A program made the translations under genes and the position numbers. From Valencia hispanica (Eukaryota; Chordata; Actinopteri; Cyprinodontiformes; Valenciidae): a DNA stretch of 64,000 bases. Every line of letters begins with the position of its first letter. Position 1 is the first letter of the stretch. The notes below the pieces were generated by a model. It saw only the letters and a program-made list of their open reading frames with translations, was not told where the DNA came from and did not search any database. Below, piece by piece: positions 1-49,199 of the stretch. Location of the stretch: NCBI GenBank assembly GCA_963556495.2, contig OY747712.1, positions 26,714,235 through 26,778,234 on the forward strand, written 5' to 3'.

Positions 1-529
1 AATCCACATCGTAGCACAAAACACAATGTTAGCTGTATTAACAATATATTCGCCCAAGAAGAATGCGTAGCAAAAACAAACGCATTCCCTTTGCAACCCT
101 TGCCATTATATGACCCCATAATTGACAACGGTTGTTTTAAGTTATAATTTAAGAGTTTAATTATTTTTTAAATAAATGGCATATATATCAAAAATCTTAA
201 ATCTATAAAACATAAAAACTCTCAATCAGCCTCTGCATTGGTTTTCAACCTGAAAAAGCTGTTTAAAAACTCACTCTTTTTTAAACATAAATTGCCTTTT
301 TTGTGTCACACCCACTAACACAGGAAGGCACTATTATTTATGGATAATAAAGCCTCTGAAAACCTCTTACATTCATTACAAAACAAGTTGTTTTCTTAAT
401 AAAAAAATATGTTGAGTTAGGAATGTGTTGAATTAATAGCCTGTTTCAAAAGACATTGACACAATTAGTGCCGGCATCAGTGAGCCTTTTGGTCATTCAT
501 AGGTGGTCAATGTAATCAGGTGTTATTTT

Positions 530-812
530 CACAAAAGATTGTGAGATTGCAGAATAAAGGGGGGTGCAGGGGTGGTGTCCGGGCTGTCGACGTGAAGGAT
601 AGCGTATAAACCATGAGACGGAAGAGTCTGCTGTAAACAGACAAAATAGCTTGGACGTAACTTGCTTTTATCCTGATTGAAGCCCTGCTCCTCAAGTCTT
701 TTTGCATGCCCCTCCAAAAGGTGGCTGTCCTTCCCAGTCCCCAACAACTGTCTGGTGATCTGGTCTTCAACCCTAAAGGACAGAATCTGGACCTCTGCAT
801 CAGTCCCATTTC
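530..812 (-). other. Unidentified open stretch in lama3 intron 6
   Basis: About 95 codons are open on the minus strand, including LLGTGKDSHLLEGHAKRLEE, and a second frame over the same bases is also open. The stretch is richer in GC than its AT-rich surroundings. I recognise no family, and it does not look like a laminin LE exon. Decayed transposon coding sequence or chance are both possible. The rest of 1-1678 is AT-rich intron in which I see nothing else. Confidence 0.15.
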
Positions 813-1678
813 ATCTGATACAGTTTACAATTGCGAAAATTAACTCCCCGTGTTTACTTGCATTTTAAATACTGTTGCGGCCCGAGGCTCAGCGCGCATT
901 GGACACATCATCATGACTTCACCCTCTGTTGCAGCAAGGTGGGATCTTCATTCATAAGTCCAGTGTTGCGGCAATATTGCGGAAATAATACCATCAAGCT
1001 TACCGGTACAAATGCTGCAATATTCGTGCCTCGCCATGCCGCCACGGCGCATTCATAGGACACACAATCCCGGCAATATTACCCTAATATTCCGCCATGG
1101 TGTGTCTTTTAAAAAAAGCCTATAGTGTGGCTTCTTAATGGTAACACAGTGAAAAAATAGAGCAGCACTTTATCTACAAATAGCATCCATGGAAGAAAGA
1201 TCTATCTGGCTTTACTGTATTTTTTGATGGTAGGATCTCTGCCTTCACAGATTCCGTGATTGTGCAACATTTTCTCTTTGATTGTTTAGAAGTAATAAAC
1301 ATTCCTTCCTAATTATTTCATGGATATATGTGTTCCACATGTGGAATCTCATCTTTTATTTTTTCAGCCATGATTCATTTTTCTTGATTGCATCATTAAA
1401 ATACTTGAAAGATTAGGTTTGTCTGTATGACTGTGGTCTTTGCTCCCTTATTTTCAGCATCAACTACCGTAGTTGAGCTCTAAATAGTAGAAACCATAGT
1501 CCACATAGACAACTAAGCAGTTTTAACAAATAGACATAAGAATTTAAAATTTAGATTTCAATTAAACAGCTATAAATGATATAAATAAAATAGCATAGAG
1601 TGTAATTAGTGAGGGGTGAAAAATGTTTCACCCCCATAAAAATTATCAATAGGCCTGAAGTTAGTCAGTTTTACTGAC

Positions 1679-32551
<30,873 letters not shown>

Positions 32552-32950
32552 AAGTCCGTGTAGATGCTGAGCCCAACCCGCCGCCTGAGTGGAGGAGCTC
32601 TTGTCATCTGGAGCTGTCCATGAAAATGTCTTCTTTTCTTCTTTTTTTTAATGCGGGGGACTCTTTCAGTGGATCTGCGCCTTTGCTAATTTTAGAGGCT
32701 GACAAAGGCTGTAGTTTACGTGCCACCGCTGGAGGGTGTGCCCTATTTTCCGGGGCGCATATCCGTAAAAGAAACGAGGCGAGTTTTCCTTGTTCCAAAC
32801 TGAGGAGAAGCGCTTCGCTTCGGCAGAGCTCTCAGGTATCAGGTTCTATGACAGCCGCGAGAGCGAGCTGGGGGCCAAAGGTCTGTCAGCACAATTAGCA
32901 CTACCTTCACCCCCCTCTCCAGAGACACTGGACACTTTCTGTTTTCTTAT
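32552..32950 (-). promoter_or_regulatory. lama3 5' region (promoter/5' UTR, inferred)
   Basis: Directly upstream of the lama3 start on the minus strand. It is richer in GC and CpG than the introns, with GAGCGAGCTGGGG and CCCCGGAAAATAGG-like stretches, and has no clear TATA box. The position is inferred only from the gene start; no start site can be read. Confidence 0.35.
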
Positions 32951-33236
32951 TGTTCATGAATAATAAGCTCACCTCAACATGTTCTGAGACGCGCCTGTTT
33001 GGCTGTAGATTATAAGCAGCAGTTCAGCTCAGAAGTTTAGATAACCGGAAAAAATGTCATTTTCTGATTTGAAGTTTTCTTTTTCCAGGGTGAAATGACC
33101 GGGCTTTTCAACCTAATCAGCTCGGTGGTGGTTCTTGCATGAATGACGCACTGAGCAAGAGGGCTCCTTCAGTCAACCTTACACACAACCAAACACACAC
33201 CACACCTAAAAAAGCTTCAATTTAGAAATGATTGTC

Positions 33237-33412
<176 letters not shown>

Positions 33413-33689
33413 TTTTATTAGTTTCTCGCATTCTTTTTTTAAATCTTGCAGCTACAAAATAAATTCAAAACATTTGCACAGAAACGGTGATTTAGTAGGG
33501 AAGAAACATGACAGGCAAGCATGACTTAAACATGTGACAACCAGCATCCCACCGTAATGTTAAAGCGTCATCTAGTGGAGAAAACTGTCATTACATGGCA
33601 TCAAATTTAGAGCTTGGTTTTTAGTTTCCCCCGTTTCCCCATAAATGGTTTCCCCTCTAATGAAACTGAAGGTGTAGTATGGAGGACCT

Positions 33690-34085
33690 TACCGGCCAAA
33701 GTTGACAATAACTAAATAAACGTGGAAACAAATAAATGAGGTAATCAATTTGTAAATAAATAAATAACTAAATAAATGTGGAAATAAATAAATAACTACA
33801 TAAATGTAGAAATACATAAATATATTTCTTAATAAATAAATAAATAAATATAGAAATAAATACATTTGTAAATATAGAAGCAAATAGATCAAATTAAAAA
33901 TACAAATCTAAATAAATAAATATCAATAAATGTGGAAATAAATAAATGGGTAAATACAATTGAAAATAAATAAATATATGTGGGAATAAATAAAAAATAT
34001 GTATTTCCTCATTTATTTATTTACAATTTTATTTTATTTCCCCATTTATTTATTTATTTATTTATATATTTATATATTAATTGTC
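33690..34085. repeat. Degenerate (AAATAAAT)n low-complexity tract
   Basis: Irregular AAATAAAT units, in part inverted as ATTTATTT after 34010. The flanks GGAGGACCTTACCGGCCAAA and GGCAGGGACGGTCCTCCAT are partly inverted copies (GGAGGACC/GGTCCTCC), so the whole may be a small MITE expanded internally. Confidence 0.7.
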
Positions 34086-34498
34086 AATTTTGGCAGGGAC
34101 GGTCCTCCATAGTTTAGGTCACAGTTACAAGAGCTTCCGTAGGCTAGACTGAAAACAAAACAAATATCAAACGGGTCTTTTTTCTGCTGTTGATAAAAAA
34201 GGAATCTAAGTGGAAGAGACATTTTAAATCTTAAAATACTTTGGGACTTTAAGAGATCTACTTAGCAACTCGCACATCAACAAATGAGCTGCACGGTGGC
34301 TCATTGGCTGGAGTGCTTTCAGGTCCTAGCATTTCTACCATTCTTACGGCAGAGTCAGGCTGAACGCATTATGTCAGCGATGTGGCAGCGATAAGTAAAC
34401 AGGAACTGCTCGTAGCGACAGTGAAACCGTAAACCAAAGAAGACTTGCTAGGATCAGTTGTTCAGTCTGTTCTACTTTTAATAGGCCTGCCACTACGC

Positions 34499-36796
34499 AT
34501 GGAACCAACAAATCTCCAGGTAGGATGGATAACTTTCTGAAAGACTGGTCCGAGGCAGCTTCCTGTTTCATTTTGACGTCTGTGTGTTTGCCTTTCAATC
34601 TTTTTTTAACAATTGTTCACTTGGTTAACCTTTCCCGTGTTAATGTATAACTGCTTATCCATGCTATGTTCTGTTTGTCCCACTGCAGTTTCATGACTGA
34701 TCTAAATAAAATTTTTGCATCAGATCGATAGATTAGAGTTTGGAAACTGATTCTTGTTACTTTGATGTAGGGAATAGACTCACACATTGATTTTATTGTT
34801 ATTATTATTGCAACATTTGCATAGTGGCTATGTGTCCTGCAATCTCTGTATCTCTCTCTTTCTCTCTCCTATGTTAGTTGTGAACTTCACTTTTACTTCT
34901 GCATATGTCTCCACACTGTTCACCAGTCATTGATGTTTACTCAGTGGGATGTTAAGGAATCTCTCTTTGTTACTTAGGCAAAATCTTTTTTTTTTACCTA
35001 TTCTTTGCACAAAAGCTTAAACTCAGTCAGAATTGATGAATGGTGTCTGTGAGCAGCAGACAAACAGATTCCCTATTGAATGCAGATCTGGTATCCGACT
35101 GGGTCATTCTTGAATAGTCCTATACTTTTGATTATGGGTGGGTTATAAAGACATAGAAATTCATCACAATTCATTCATCACAATATTTTGAGGTATTTAT
35201 TGCAATAATGTTAAAAGTGATTATACATATAATTTAAAAATCAATTGTAGCAATAGATTGTATGGCTGTGATTGCACGTCACGGCACTCTAAGCCCAGCA
35301 AACACAAATACTGATCTGTTGATGCTACCACCACCACATTTCATAGTGGCGATGGTGTTGTAAGGGATAATGAGCTGTATTAGTTTTTCACCACACATAG
35401 TGATTTAAATGAGTTTGGGTCTCAATTTACCAGAGGACCTTCTTGAAAAGTTTGGCTTTGTCCCCTACATGGTTTGTGGCTAACTGAAAATGAGACTTCT
35501 TTTGGCTTTTTTTCAACACTTGCTTTCTTCTTGCCACACTGTAGAGTGGATGACCTACAGCTGTCCTGTCAACTGATTCTTTCACCTAAGCTGTGGCTCC
35601 CTAGAGCTCTTCCAGAGTTACCATGGGCCTTATTGGTGCTTCTCTGATTATTGCTATCCTTGAGTATAGGAGGTATAAATACTTATTATTTGCATTGTAG
35701 TTTAACCTCAACATGACTTTTTTTTTCTAAGAGCAGCGCTGTAGGACTGCATCTTGGCAGTATAAGGCGGCTAATTTAAAGACACTGAGCTTTTCATTCA
35801 AATTGACCAAAATTAATAGGAATAGGTGTGCATCGGAGGAACACTATAGGGTGATGGGTTTGGATAAAAAGCCAAAGAGGTAAGGCAGAGATGGTTTAGA
35901 CAAACAAAAAGGGATAGTGGATATATTAGACAAAGGAGTTTGACTATTAAGCTACCAGGGAGGAGGGAAACAGGAGGTAGTACTGAAAGAGGATATATGG
36001 AGGGTCGATGTGACAAAAGATACAAATTGGGAAAAGGTGAGATGGAGGGACGTGACCTACAGTGGCATCCCCAAAGGGACAAGCTAAAAGATGAATTATG
36101 AATGAGAGATGTTGCAGCCTTGACATAGGAAATTAGCTGATTGTATGATTTAATTCATATTACAAAGTGTTATAATTAATCTCCTGCACTTTCAGAAAGC
36201 TATTGCTGTAGCACAGAAAGCTTCACAGGAGGACCAAGCTGGGAACTATGAGGAGGCCATTCAGTCCTACCAGCATGCCGTCAAGTATTTTCTTCACATA
36301 TTGAAACGTGCGTTGAGATGATGGGATGCATACATAACTGATGTCACACTAACTTTACCTTCTTCTCTATTACTGGCATGCTATTTAGTACATCCTTACA
36401 ATTTTAAATGATAATATGTTAATGGAATTTCTTGATTGATACTTGTATTTGTAAACATGAATGCTTAACTGTACAAATGTATTTGTTTATATAAACAACC
36501 GTTTTTATTTATTAGAGTAGACATTTTTTTTATACTGTTATTACTGGATCAAGGGTTTCAGGTGCCTACATTACAATGTAATAACAGATCATTCAGGACA
36601 AGTCTTCTCTTTTAGTAAAGTTTGTTTTAATTTTTTGTTTTTCTTTTCAGGAGAACCTCAAGGGAAAGATGGCAACCAGAAGATTAGAGATACATGTAAA
36701 CAGTATCTGGACAGAGTGGAAGAACTACAAGAGTACCTTGTGAATAAAGAGGTCATTACATGGCTTTTTATGTCATATGGACATTATTGCCTGTGA
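34499..36796 (+). CDS. VPS4-like MIT-domain-only gene (or 5' remnant of a VPS4 duplicate)
   Basis: Three exons with good splice sites copy vps4b exons 1-3: 34499-34519 (MEPTNLQ; vps4b has MANNNLQ, also 21 nt), 36196-36307 (112 nt, the same length as vps4b exon 2) and 36651-36751 or onward. Intron phases 0 and 1 match vps4b. The protein reads [20 protein letters not shown], then [13 protein letters not shown] and [19 protein letters not shown]: a full three-helix MIT domain, with 23 of 37 exon-2 residues the same as vps4b. After NKE the frame reads 14 codons to a stop at 36794-36796, giving about 93 aa. No AAA exons follow before the vps4b promoter. MIT binds ESCRT-III tails, so an MIT-only protein could compete with VPS4; that is inference. 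It may instead be a pseudogene: no frameshift or internal stop is seen, but expression is unknown. GT after GAG (36752) could also be a donor. Confidence 0.6.
34960..35710 (-). mobile_element. Tc1-like transposon remnant in MIT-only gene intron 1
   Basis: Blocks TTCTTTGCACAAAAGCTTAA, CTACCACCACCACATTTCAT, TTCACCACACATAGTGATTT, CTACATGGTTTGTGGCTAAC and GAGTTACCATGGGCCTTATT follow the transposase of the same Tc1 family as 17930-19820, read from the minus strand. Strongly decayed; both ends lost. Confidence 0.6.
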
Positions 36797-37559
36797 TGAT
36801 GAAGCATAAGCTATGTTTCATATTGGTGATTCTAGATATTAATATTCCATATTAATAACCCCAAATGTCAAATCAGAATTGTTAAAATTACATAACATGG
36901 GCAAAGAAAACTAATTATTAAGCATCCAAGACTAGCAGGTTAGGTTATAGTCAGTCTGTGTTCCATAAAGAAAACTTATTTGTCATATTACCAGAAATGC
37001 GTAGAGTGAGATTGCATAAAAACCTTAATACAACTAGTATGCCTAACTTGTAAATGTTTATAAAAGAAAGGAATTATATATTTTAAAAGGGATAAAAGCT
37101 GCTTAGAGTATGTAACTGTCCAAATGGGTTTGTTTTTATGTGAGAATTTTCATATTTTCTAAATTGATCATTCTACTTTTACATCTCACTGTAGAAAAGT
37201 ATAACACATTAAAACCTCAAGTTAATCCCTACATTTTAACGTTTAAAGAGCGCACAAGCAGACTGTATGACAACTGTAACAGAAAAAAACGATCTTAATA
37301 TGTGAAAAGCGGATGACAGAGCTCAGCTGTAACAAGGATTCTCAAAATAACTCTTTGAGATCCGTCTCAGAGCTGCTACGTTTTTCTCAGTGTTTCACTC
37401 CAACAATGAAAATAAGAAGACATCAAGACCAGATTCTAGTTTGTGTCGTATAACTACATCTAGAATATAGACAATTTTATTTTGAAGGCGAATGTCTACA
37501 GATTATTATCTTCTATTTTCTGTTGTAAAATAAAATGAGATTCTTTTGTTTTCTTCTCG
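36797..37559. other. Spacer between MIT-only gene and vps4b promoter
   Basis: AT-rich, no VPS4 exon 4-11 homology seen on either strand. A canonical AATAAA lies at 37529-37534 and could end the MIT-only transcript. Confidence 0.5.
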
Positions 37560-37815
37560 TAAAGGAAAGGGCGTTGTTGGAGCGACGTCTTGACGTCATC
37601 ACATTCCGTGCTCACGAAAATCGACTTTTCAATGCGGAAGTAGCTACGCTAATCTGACTCCAGGCGATCTGACAAACGAAAACAAGTCGTCTGAAAACCT
37701 CGATTATCGAGCTAGCGGTGTACATGTGCGGCTGAAACCTGACTTAGTGTCTAAAAGTAGTTTTTCCACGGTGGTGTGGTGTTTTGTGGAATATTGAGCC
37801 AGTGATTTAGCCCTT
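37560..37815 (+). promoter_or_regulatory. vps4b promoter and 5' UTR with CRE and ETS motifs
   Basis: A perfect palindromic CRE, TGACGTCA, lies at 37591-37598, about 220 bases before the vps4b ATG, and an ETS-type CGGAAG at 37635-37640. The block is CpG-rich compared with both sides and has no clear TATA box, as expected for a housekeeping gene. Transcription start not determined. Confidence 0.55.
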
Positions 37816-44171
<6,356 letters not shown>

Positions 44172-45501
44172 ATCGGATCCAAAGAGGCAAAGCAATTGAA
44201 GTGTGATTGTCTCTTTACTGTCTTTGACCCTTTGTTCTCTCTGCCTCATCCTTATTCGCTAAGCCCCATGGGTTACCTAAGTACACACTTAAAAAGGGTG
44301 GGAGATATTTTTTTTATGTTAATTTCAGTCCAAAGAAAATCAAAAGCCTGCTACATATACGGTAGTTGTCTTGCTTAAAAGTAAAAGAGCCCACATTGGA
44401 AACTTTGGAGTTTAATTTGGCCTAAGTACTAGAGCCCTCAAGTATTTATGATCAGTATACTAGAACGGGTTTTAGAAGCCTACAAAAGACATACACCTTT
44501 ATTGCAACTGGGCTACTTCAAACTAGAACTTGCATTTGTGTTCTTGTTTTAAGAACTACATTCAACTACATTATCTTACTTGTAAACCCCATTTTTTGAA
44601 AGAATATCCAAGCATTTTATACCCTGTACTGTACATCAAGGGATGTGTAAACCTTGCAAAGAGCAAATCAAAGAAGTTGGCTTCGTAGGATTAGATTTTC
44701 TAAGTGAAATATCCTTGTCTGAGAGTAGAGGTGATTCTAAGGTTTTGAAAGAGACTTGAAAACAAAAGCCTGGGAAAATTTGATTATTTATGCAATAGTC
44801 ATGGAAATTAGTTGCAAGGCAATGTGTTTAGTCGTTCATCATTTAAAATCAGCATGGGCCTTAAAGTATCACCACTGTAGGTAAACCAGCATTATTTTAC
44901 CAATCCTGAAGGACCTAAAGCTTTGAATTATTTCACAACTCAGTATGGTTTCGTTTTCTGTAAACAACTGTACTTATTCATTTATACTAAAAGGCTTTGC
45001 TGATGATCGTTGAAAACTTCAAAAAACTAGGCCTTATATTGGAATAAAATATATTTGGTTTCAAGCCAGATTGAGAGGTAAAAGGTTGACATTGTTGGCT
45101 CAAATAAGAGGTCCTTGTATGAGACTTGCATTTTTGAGCTTACACTTAAAATAGCCATTAATGGCAGTTTGCACCATGTGCCTTCTAGGAAAATGCATGT
45201 TTTTTTTTATTGGTTTATTTCTAAATTTAGTCATACTTCTAATATATATCAAGTGCTTTGTCACTACAACTTAGAAATGTACTATATGTGCATTTCTAGG
45301 ATGCTCTTTTAGAGTTTGTATACAAATGTACTCCATTGCTCTTGAGATGTGAAAACGGTCTCCTGATATTTTTTAAAGGGGAATGTCTTATTTTACAGTC
45401 TGTGTGTCTACACATTTATGTAACCAACTCTTTGGCCTTTTTCTGTGAGAAGAGGTAACTGATGCATTCTTTTTTTTTTTCATTTCCTCAGTGTAAATAA
45501 A
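44172..45501 (+). other. vps4b 3' UTR (inferred)
   Basis: Follows the vps4b stop codon. Candidate poly(A) signals are AATAAA at about 45044 and at 45496-45501, the latter followed by a GT-rich stretch (AAGTGGTATTTTTATTT). No other coding sequence or repeat is recognised; the length is inferred from these signals. Confidence 0.45.
45496..45501 (+). terminator. Probable vps4b poly(A) signal
   Basis: AATAAA about 1.3 kb after the stop codon; an earlier candidate is near 45044. Choice between them cannot be made from sequence. Confidence 0.45.
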
Positions 45502-45984
45502 AGTTAACGCTATGCCAAGTGGTATTTTTATTTAAGGCACTGCAAGAGCAATTTTTAAAGGTTTTGGATATAATAGCCTATTATACACAAATAGGGAGTG
45601 TTTTCAGTCCCACATAATCTTTTTTGAAAAGTTGAATTATTACTATTCAAAAAAATTAAACCAATTACTGTTTGTATATTAATTACACACAATTATATTA
45701 TTTCTGTTCATTGAGATTTATGCAAAAAAAGTATAACGGTGCTGAGTATGTTGTATAGCCCAATCCTTTCTGGAAAAAGAAAGATTCAAATAATTTAGTA
45801 AAATAAAAAATTCTGATAAGTCTGACCTGAACTGCAGCCTAATAATCTACAGCCAAATGTGTATAAGAATGTTTCAAGGTACTTTTTTTTTCAAGAGGAA
45901 CAAGTAAACAGATGCACATGTCAATTATCATTAGTTGTGGAAAGTATATACTGGACCTCAAGAGCTTATTTCCTATCAATCATC

Positions 45985-47190
45985 CAAACTTTATTTATAA
46001 AGCGCTTTTCATACAAACATTGCAATTCAAAGTGCTTTACAGATTAAAATGACAACATAAACCACATTCCTATCCCTCCCCCAAAGATTTAAAAACATGA
46101 TCATAGTTATACCCCCCCAACCCCCATGCGCACTCGAGTGTGTGAGAGACTCAATATTAAAAAGGTAGACTACAAATGAGCCAGGTAAGGTAAAAAAACC
46201 ACCAACGGAGTGATCTACATCAACAGCAGCAGCAGAGGCACTGACAAGGCGACCAGAGGAGACAAGGCCGAGACACCCACCTCCACCCAAGCTACTACCT
46301 GGAGAGCACCTCTCCCGAGGCAGAGGGCTCCCACAGAGGAAACATTCCTGAAGGAATATTAAATTAGCAGTTTAAAATATAAAAATAAACTGGATAAATA
46401 TAAGACTAAGTAGTAAAACATTCTGAGCAATTAGACTATATATATATATATTATATATAAATAATACTCAGTTAAAAGCTAGGCTAAAAAGGTGAGTCTT
46501 GAGCCTGCTCATAAAAACATCAGCTTTCTCTAAGGTCCTCCGGCATCCTGTTCCAGTGGTGAGGGGGTGCTCCTGGTCTTCGTCAGGGCACGTGCTGCTG
46601 AATTTTGTAGAAGTTGTAAACCTGAGATACTCTTTGGGAAGACCCGAAAGCAGGGCATTACAGTAATCAATTCTACTGTTGTTAAAAGCATGCATCAGTG
46701 TCTCTGTGTTGGCCTGAGAAAGAATGGGGCAGACTCTGGCAATTATTTTAGTAATGTTTTTTAATGTGAGGGATAAAAGTCAGCTCAGAATCAAAATTCC
46801 ATGCCCAGGTTATTTTTTTGTAAAGACATTAAAAGACAGTGATTGTAGTTTTGGTAAAAGTTTCTCTCTCAGGACCGATGACTAAAACTTCAGTTTTGAC
46901 CTGGTTGAGCTGGTGAGTGTTTTCTGTCATCCAGGATTTGATGTCTAAAATGCAGTTAAAAAGTGCCTCCACTGGCCGTGTGTCGTCGTAGCCACAAGAG
47001 ATGTACAACTGTATCATCATAACTGAAAGTTAACTCCATGTCTTCTGATGACACTGCCAAGAAGGAGCTTATAAAGGTTAAAAAGGACTGGGCCTAAAAT
47101 TGAACCCTGGGGCACACCACATGTAATCTTGTAGACCTTAGAGGAGCAGTCTAAACTTACCATACGTTTAGTCAAATGCATTCTGAGGAG
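45985..47190 (-). mobile_element. Decayed L2-type LINE, 3' part
   Basis: Reading the minus strand: a poly-block in the sense of [10 protein letters not shown] (about 47090, as GGGGCACACCACATGTAATC on plus), then MIQLYISC (YADDTQLYIS type) near 47015, QLNQVKTEVLVIGP (46880-46930), SRIDYCNALLSGLP (46630-46680), LEKADVFMSRLKTHLFSLAF (46470-46530) and a 3' UTR with the GCACTTTGAATTGC-type ending near 46030. Many stops. Same family group as 6000-8530 but a different copy. Confidence 0.7.
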
Positions 47191-47199
47191 CTGTGGAGT

Positions 47200-47480
47200 A
47201 CTACAAAGCAGTTTGTTGTTTTTCCTCAGACCAGGTAAGATGCTTCTGACGTCTCTGGTTCAGGGGTGGCTGAACAAAAGTAATGTAACAGTTGCCCATG
47301 TCCTGGATACATCTGTGTTTAAGCACAAACTTGAACCACGGTCCACGCATGATGAATTCCCCACAAGCTCCTAAAGGGCTTCTATTTTTCCTGTTGCACC
47401 TTTTTCTACCACACTTCTTCCTTCCACTCAACTTTCCATCACTATGCTTGAATACAGCACTCTGAACAGCCTGCTTCTTT
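47200..47480 (-). mobile_element. Tc1/mariner transposase fragment
   Basis: The minus-strand frame has AVQSAVFKHSDGKLSGRKKC, which matches the helix-turn-helix region of a Tc1-family transposase (recalled form SQSAVSKHINGKLSGRKKCG). The rest is frameshifted. A relative lies at 63330-63640. Confidence 0.55.
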
Positions 47481-47741
47481 ACCAATAGCCATTTGCGTAG
47501 TCAGCAGTCTATCTAGCATTGTGCAGGCCATTGCAAAAAATTGGTTCGAAGTTTTATTAGCTTTAAGAAATAGCTAAAGAAAAATAAAATATAACTACAT
47601 CACTCGAGATACAGTCATTCCATAAATTAGCATATGAATTCCAATGAGGCTTGTTTGTCAGATCAAAAGTACATAAAAAATAAAAAAACCTCTAGGCAGG
47701 TATTAAACATATGTTTCATTAAACCCACATTTAAACCTACC

Positions 47742-49095
47742 TCTCCCTGGGCTGCCACCTTATCGTGGTGGAGGGGTTTGAGTGTCCCAATGATCCTAGG
47801 AGCTATGCTGTCGGGGGCTTTTTGCTCCTGGTAGGGTCATCCATGGCAATTTGGTTCTAGGTGAGGGATCAGACAAAGCGCAGCCCAAAAGACCCCTATG
47901 ATGAGTAAAACAATTTGAATCAGTGTTCCCTCGCCCGGACGCGGGTCACAGGGGCCCCCCTCTGGAGCCAGGCCTGGAGGCGGGGCACGTTGGCAAGTGC
48001 CTGGTGGCCGGGGCTTTACCCATGGGGCCCGGTCGGGCTTAGCCCGAAGAGGTAACATGGGTCCCCCTTCCCATGAGCTCACCACCTGTGAGAGGGGCCA
48101 TAGGGGTCGGGCGCTGTGTAGGATGGGCGGCGGCCGAAGGCGGGGACCTTGGCTGTCCGATCCTCAGCTGCAGAAGCTGGCTCTCGGGATGTGGAACGTC
48201 ACCTCTCTGGTGGGGAAGGAGCCAGAGCTGGTGAGCGAGGTTGAGAGGTTTCGACTTGACCTCGTCGGACTCACCTCGACGCACGGCTCTGGCTCTGGAA
48301 CCCGTCTCCTCGGGAGGGGTTGGACTCTCTTCCACTCTGGTGTTGCCCCTGCTTAGAGGCGCCGAGCTGGGGTGGGCATACTTGTTGCCCCCCATCTCGG
48401 CGCCTGTACGTTGGGGTTTACCCCGGTGAACAAGAGGGTAGCCTCCCTCCGCCTACGGGTGGGGGGACGGGTCCTGACTGTTTGTGCTTATGCGCCAAAC
48501 AGCAGATCAGATTACCCACCCTTTTTGGAGTCTTTGGAGGGGGTGCTGGAGAGTGCTCCTCCCGGGGACTCCCTTGTTCTGCTGGGGGACTTCAACGCTC
48601 ACGTGGGCAATGACAATGAGACCTGGAGGGGTGTGGTTGGGCGGATTGGCCCCCCTCGATCTGAACCCGAGTGGTGTCTTGTTATTGGACTTCTGTGCTC
48701 GTCATGGATTGTCCATAACAAACACCATGTTCAAGCATAAAGGTGTCCATATGTGCACTTGGCACCAGGACACCCTAGGCCGCAGCTCGATGATCGATTT
48801 GGTTGTCGTCTCATCTGATCTGCGGCCTCATGTTTTGGACACTCGGGTGAAGAGAGTGTTTAAGCTGTCCACTGACCACTACCTGGTGGTGAGTCGGCTC
48901 CGATGGTGGGGGAGGACGCCGGACAGACCTGGAAGGCCCAAACGTGTTGTGAGGGTCTGCTGGGATCGTCTGGCAGAGTCTCCTGTCAGAAGGAGTTTTA
49001 ACTCACACCTCCGGCAGAACTTTGAACACGTCCCGGGGGAGGTGGGGGGATTTGAGTCCGAGTGGACCACGCCTCCATTGTCGAGGGGGACCACA
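47742..49095 (+). mobile_element. Rex3 LINE, 5' portion only
   Basis: Starts at the same 5' sequence (CTGGGCTGCCACCTTATCGT) as the nearly complete Rex3 at 51060 and runs almost identically through the endonuclease ([58 protein letters not shown]) to [15 protein letters not shown] sequence. Near 49080 it jumps about 350 bases ahead to GGGGGACCACAG and ends in a TA/TATG microsatellite. The reverse transcriptase is absent. A 3'-truncated LINE is unusual. It lies about 500 bases before the kdsr start codon. Confidence 0.85.
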
Positions 49096-49096
49096 G

Positions 49097-49175
49097 AGTA
49101 TATATATATATATGTATGTATGTATGTATGTATATATGTGTGTGAATGTGTGTGTATTTCAGTCTATTCAAGGCA
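49097..49175. repeat. TA/TATG/TG simple repeat
   Basis: (TA)n followed by (TATG)n and a TG-rich run at the broken end of the Rex3 copy. Confidence 0.85.
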
Positions 49176-49199
49176 TAGGAAATTGTCAAATGATGCCCA

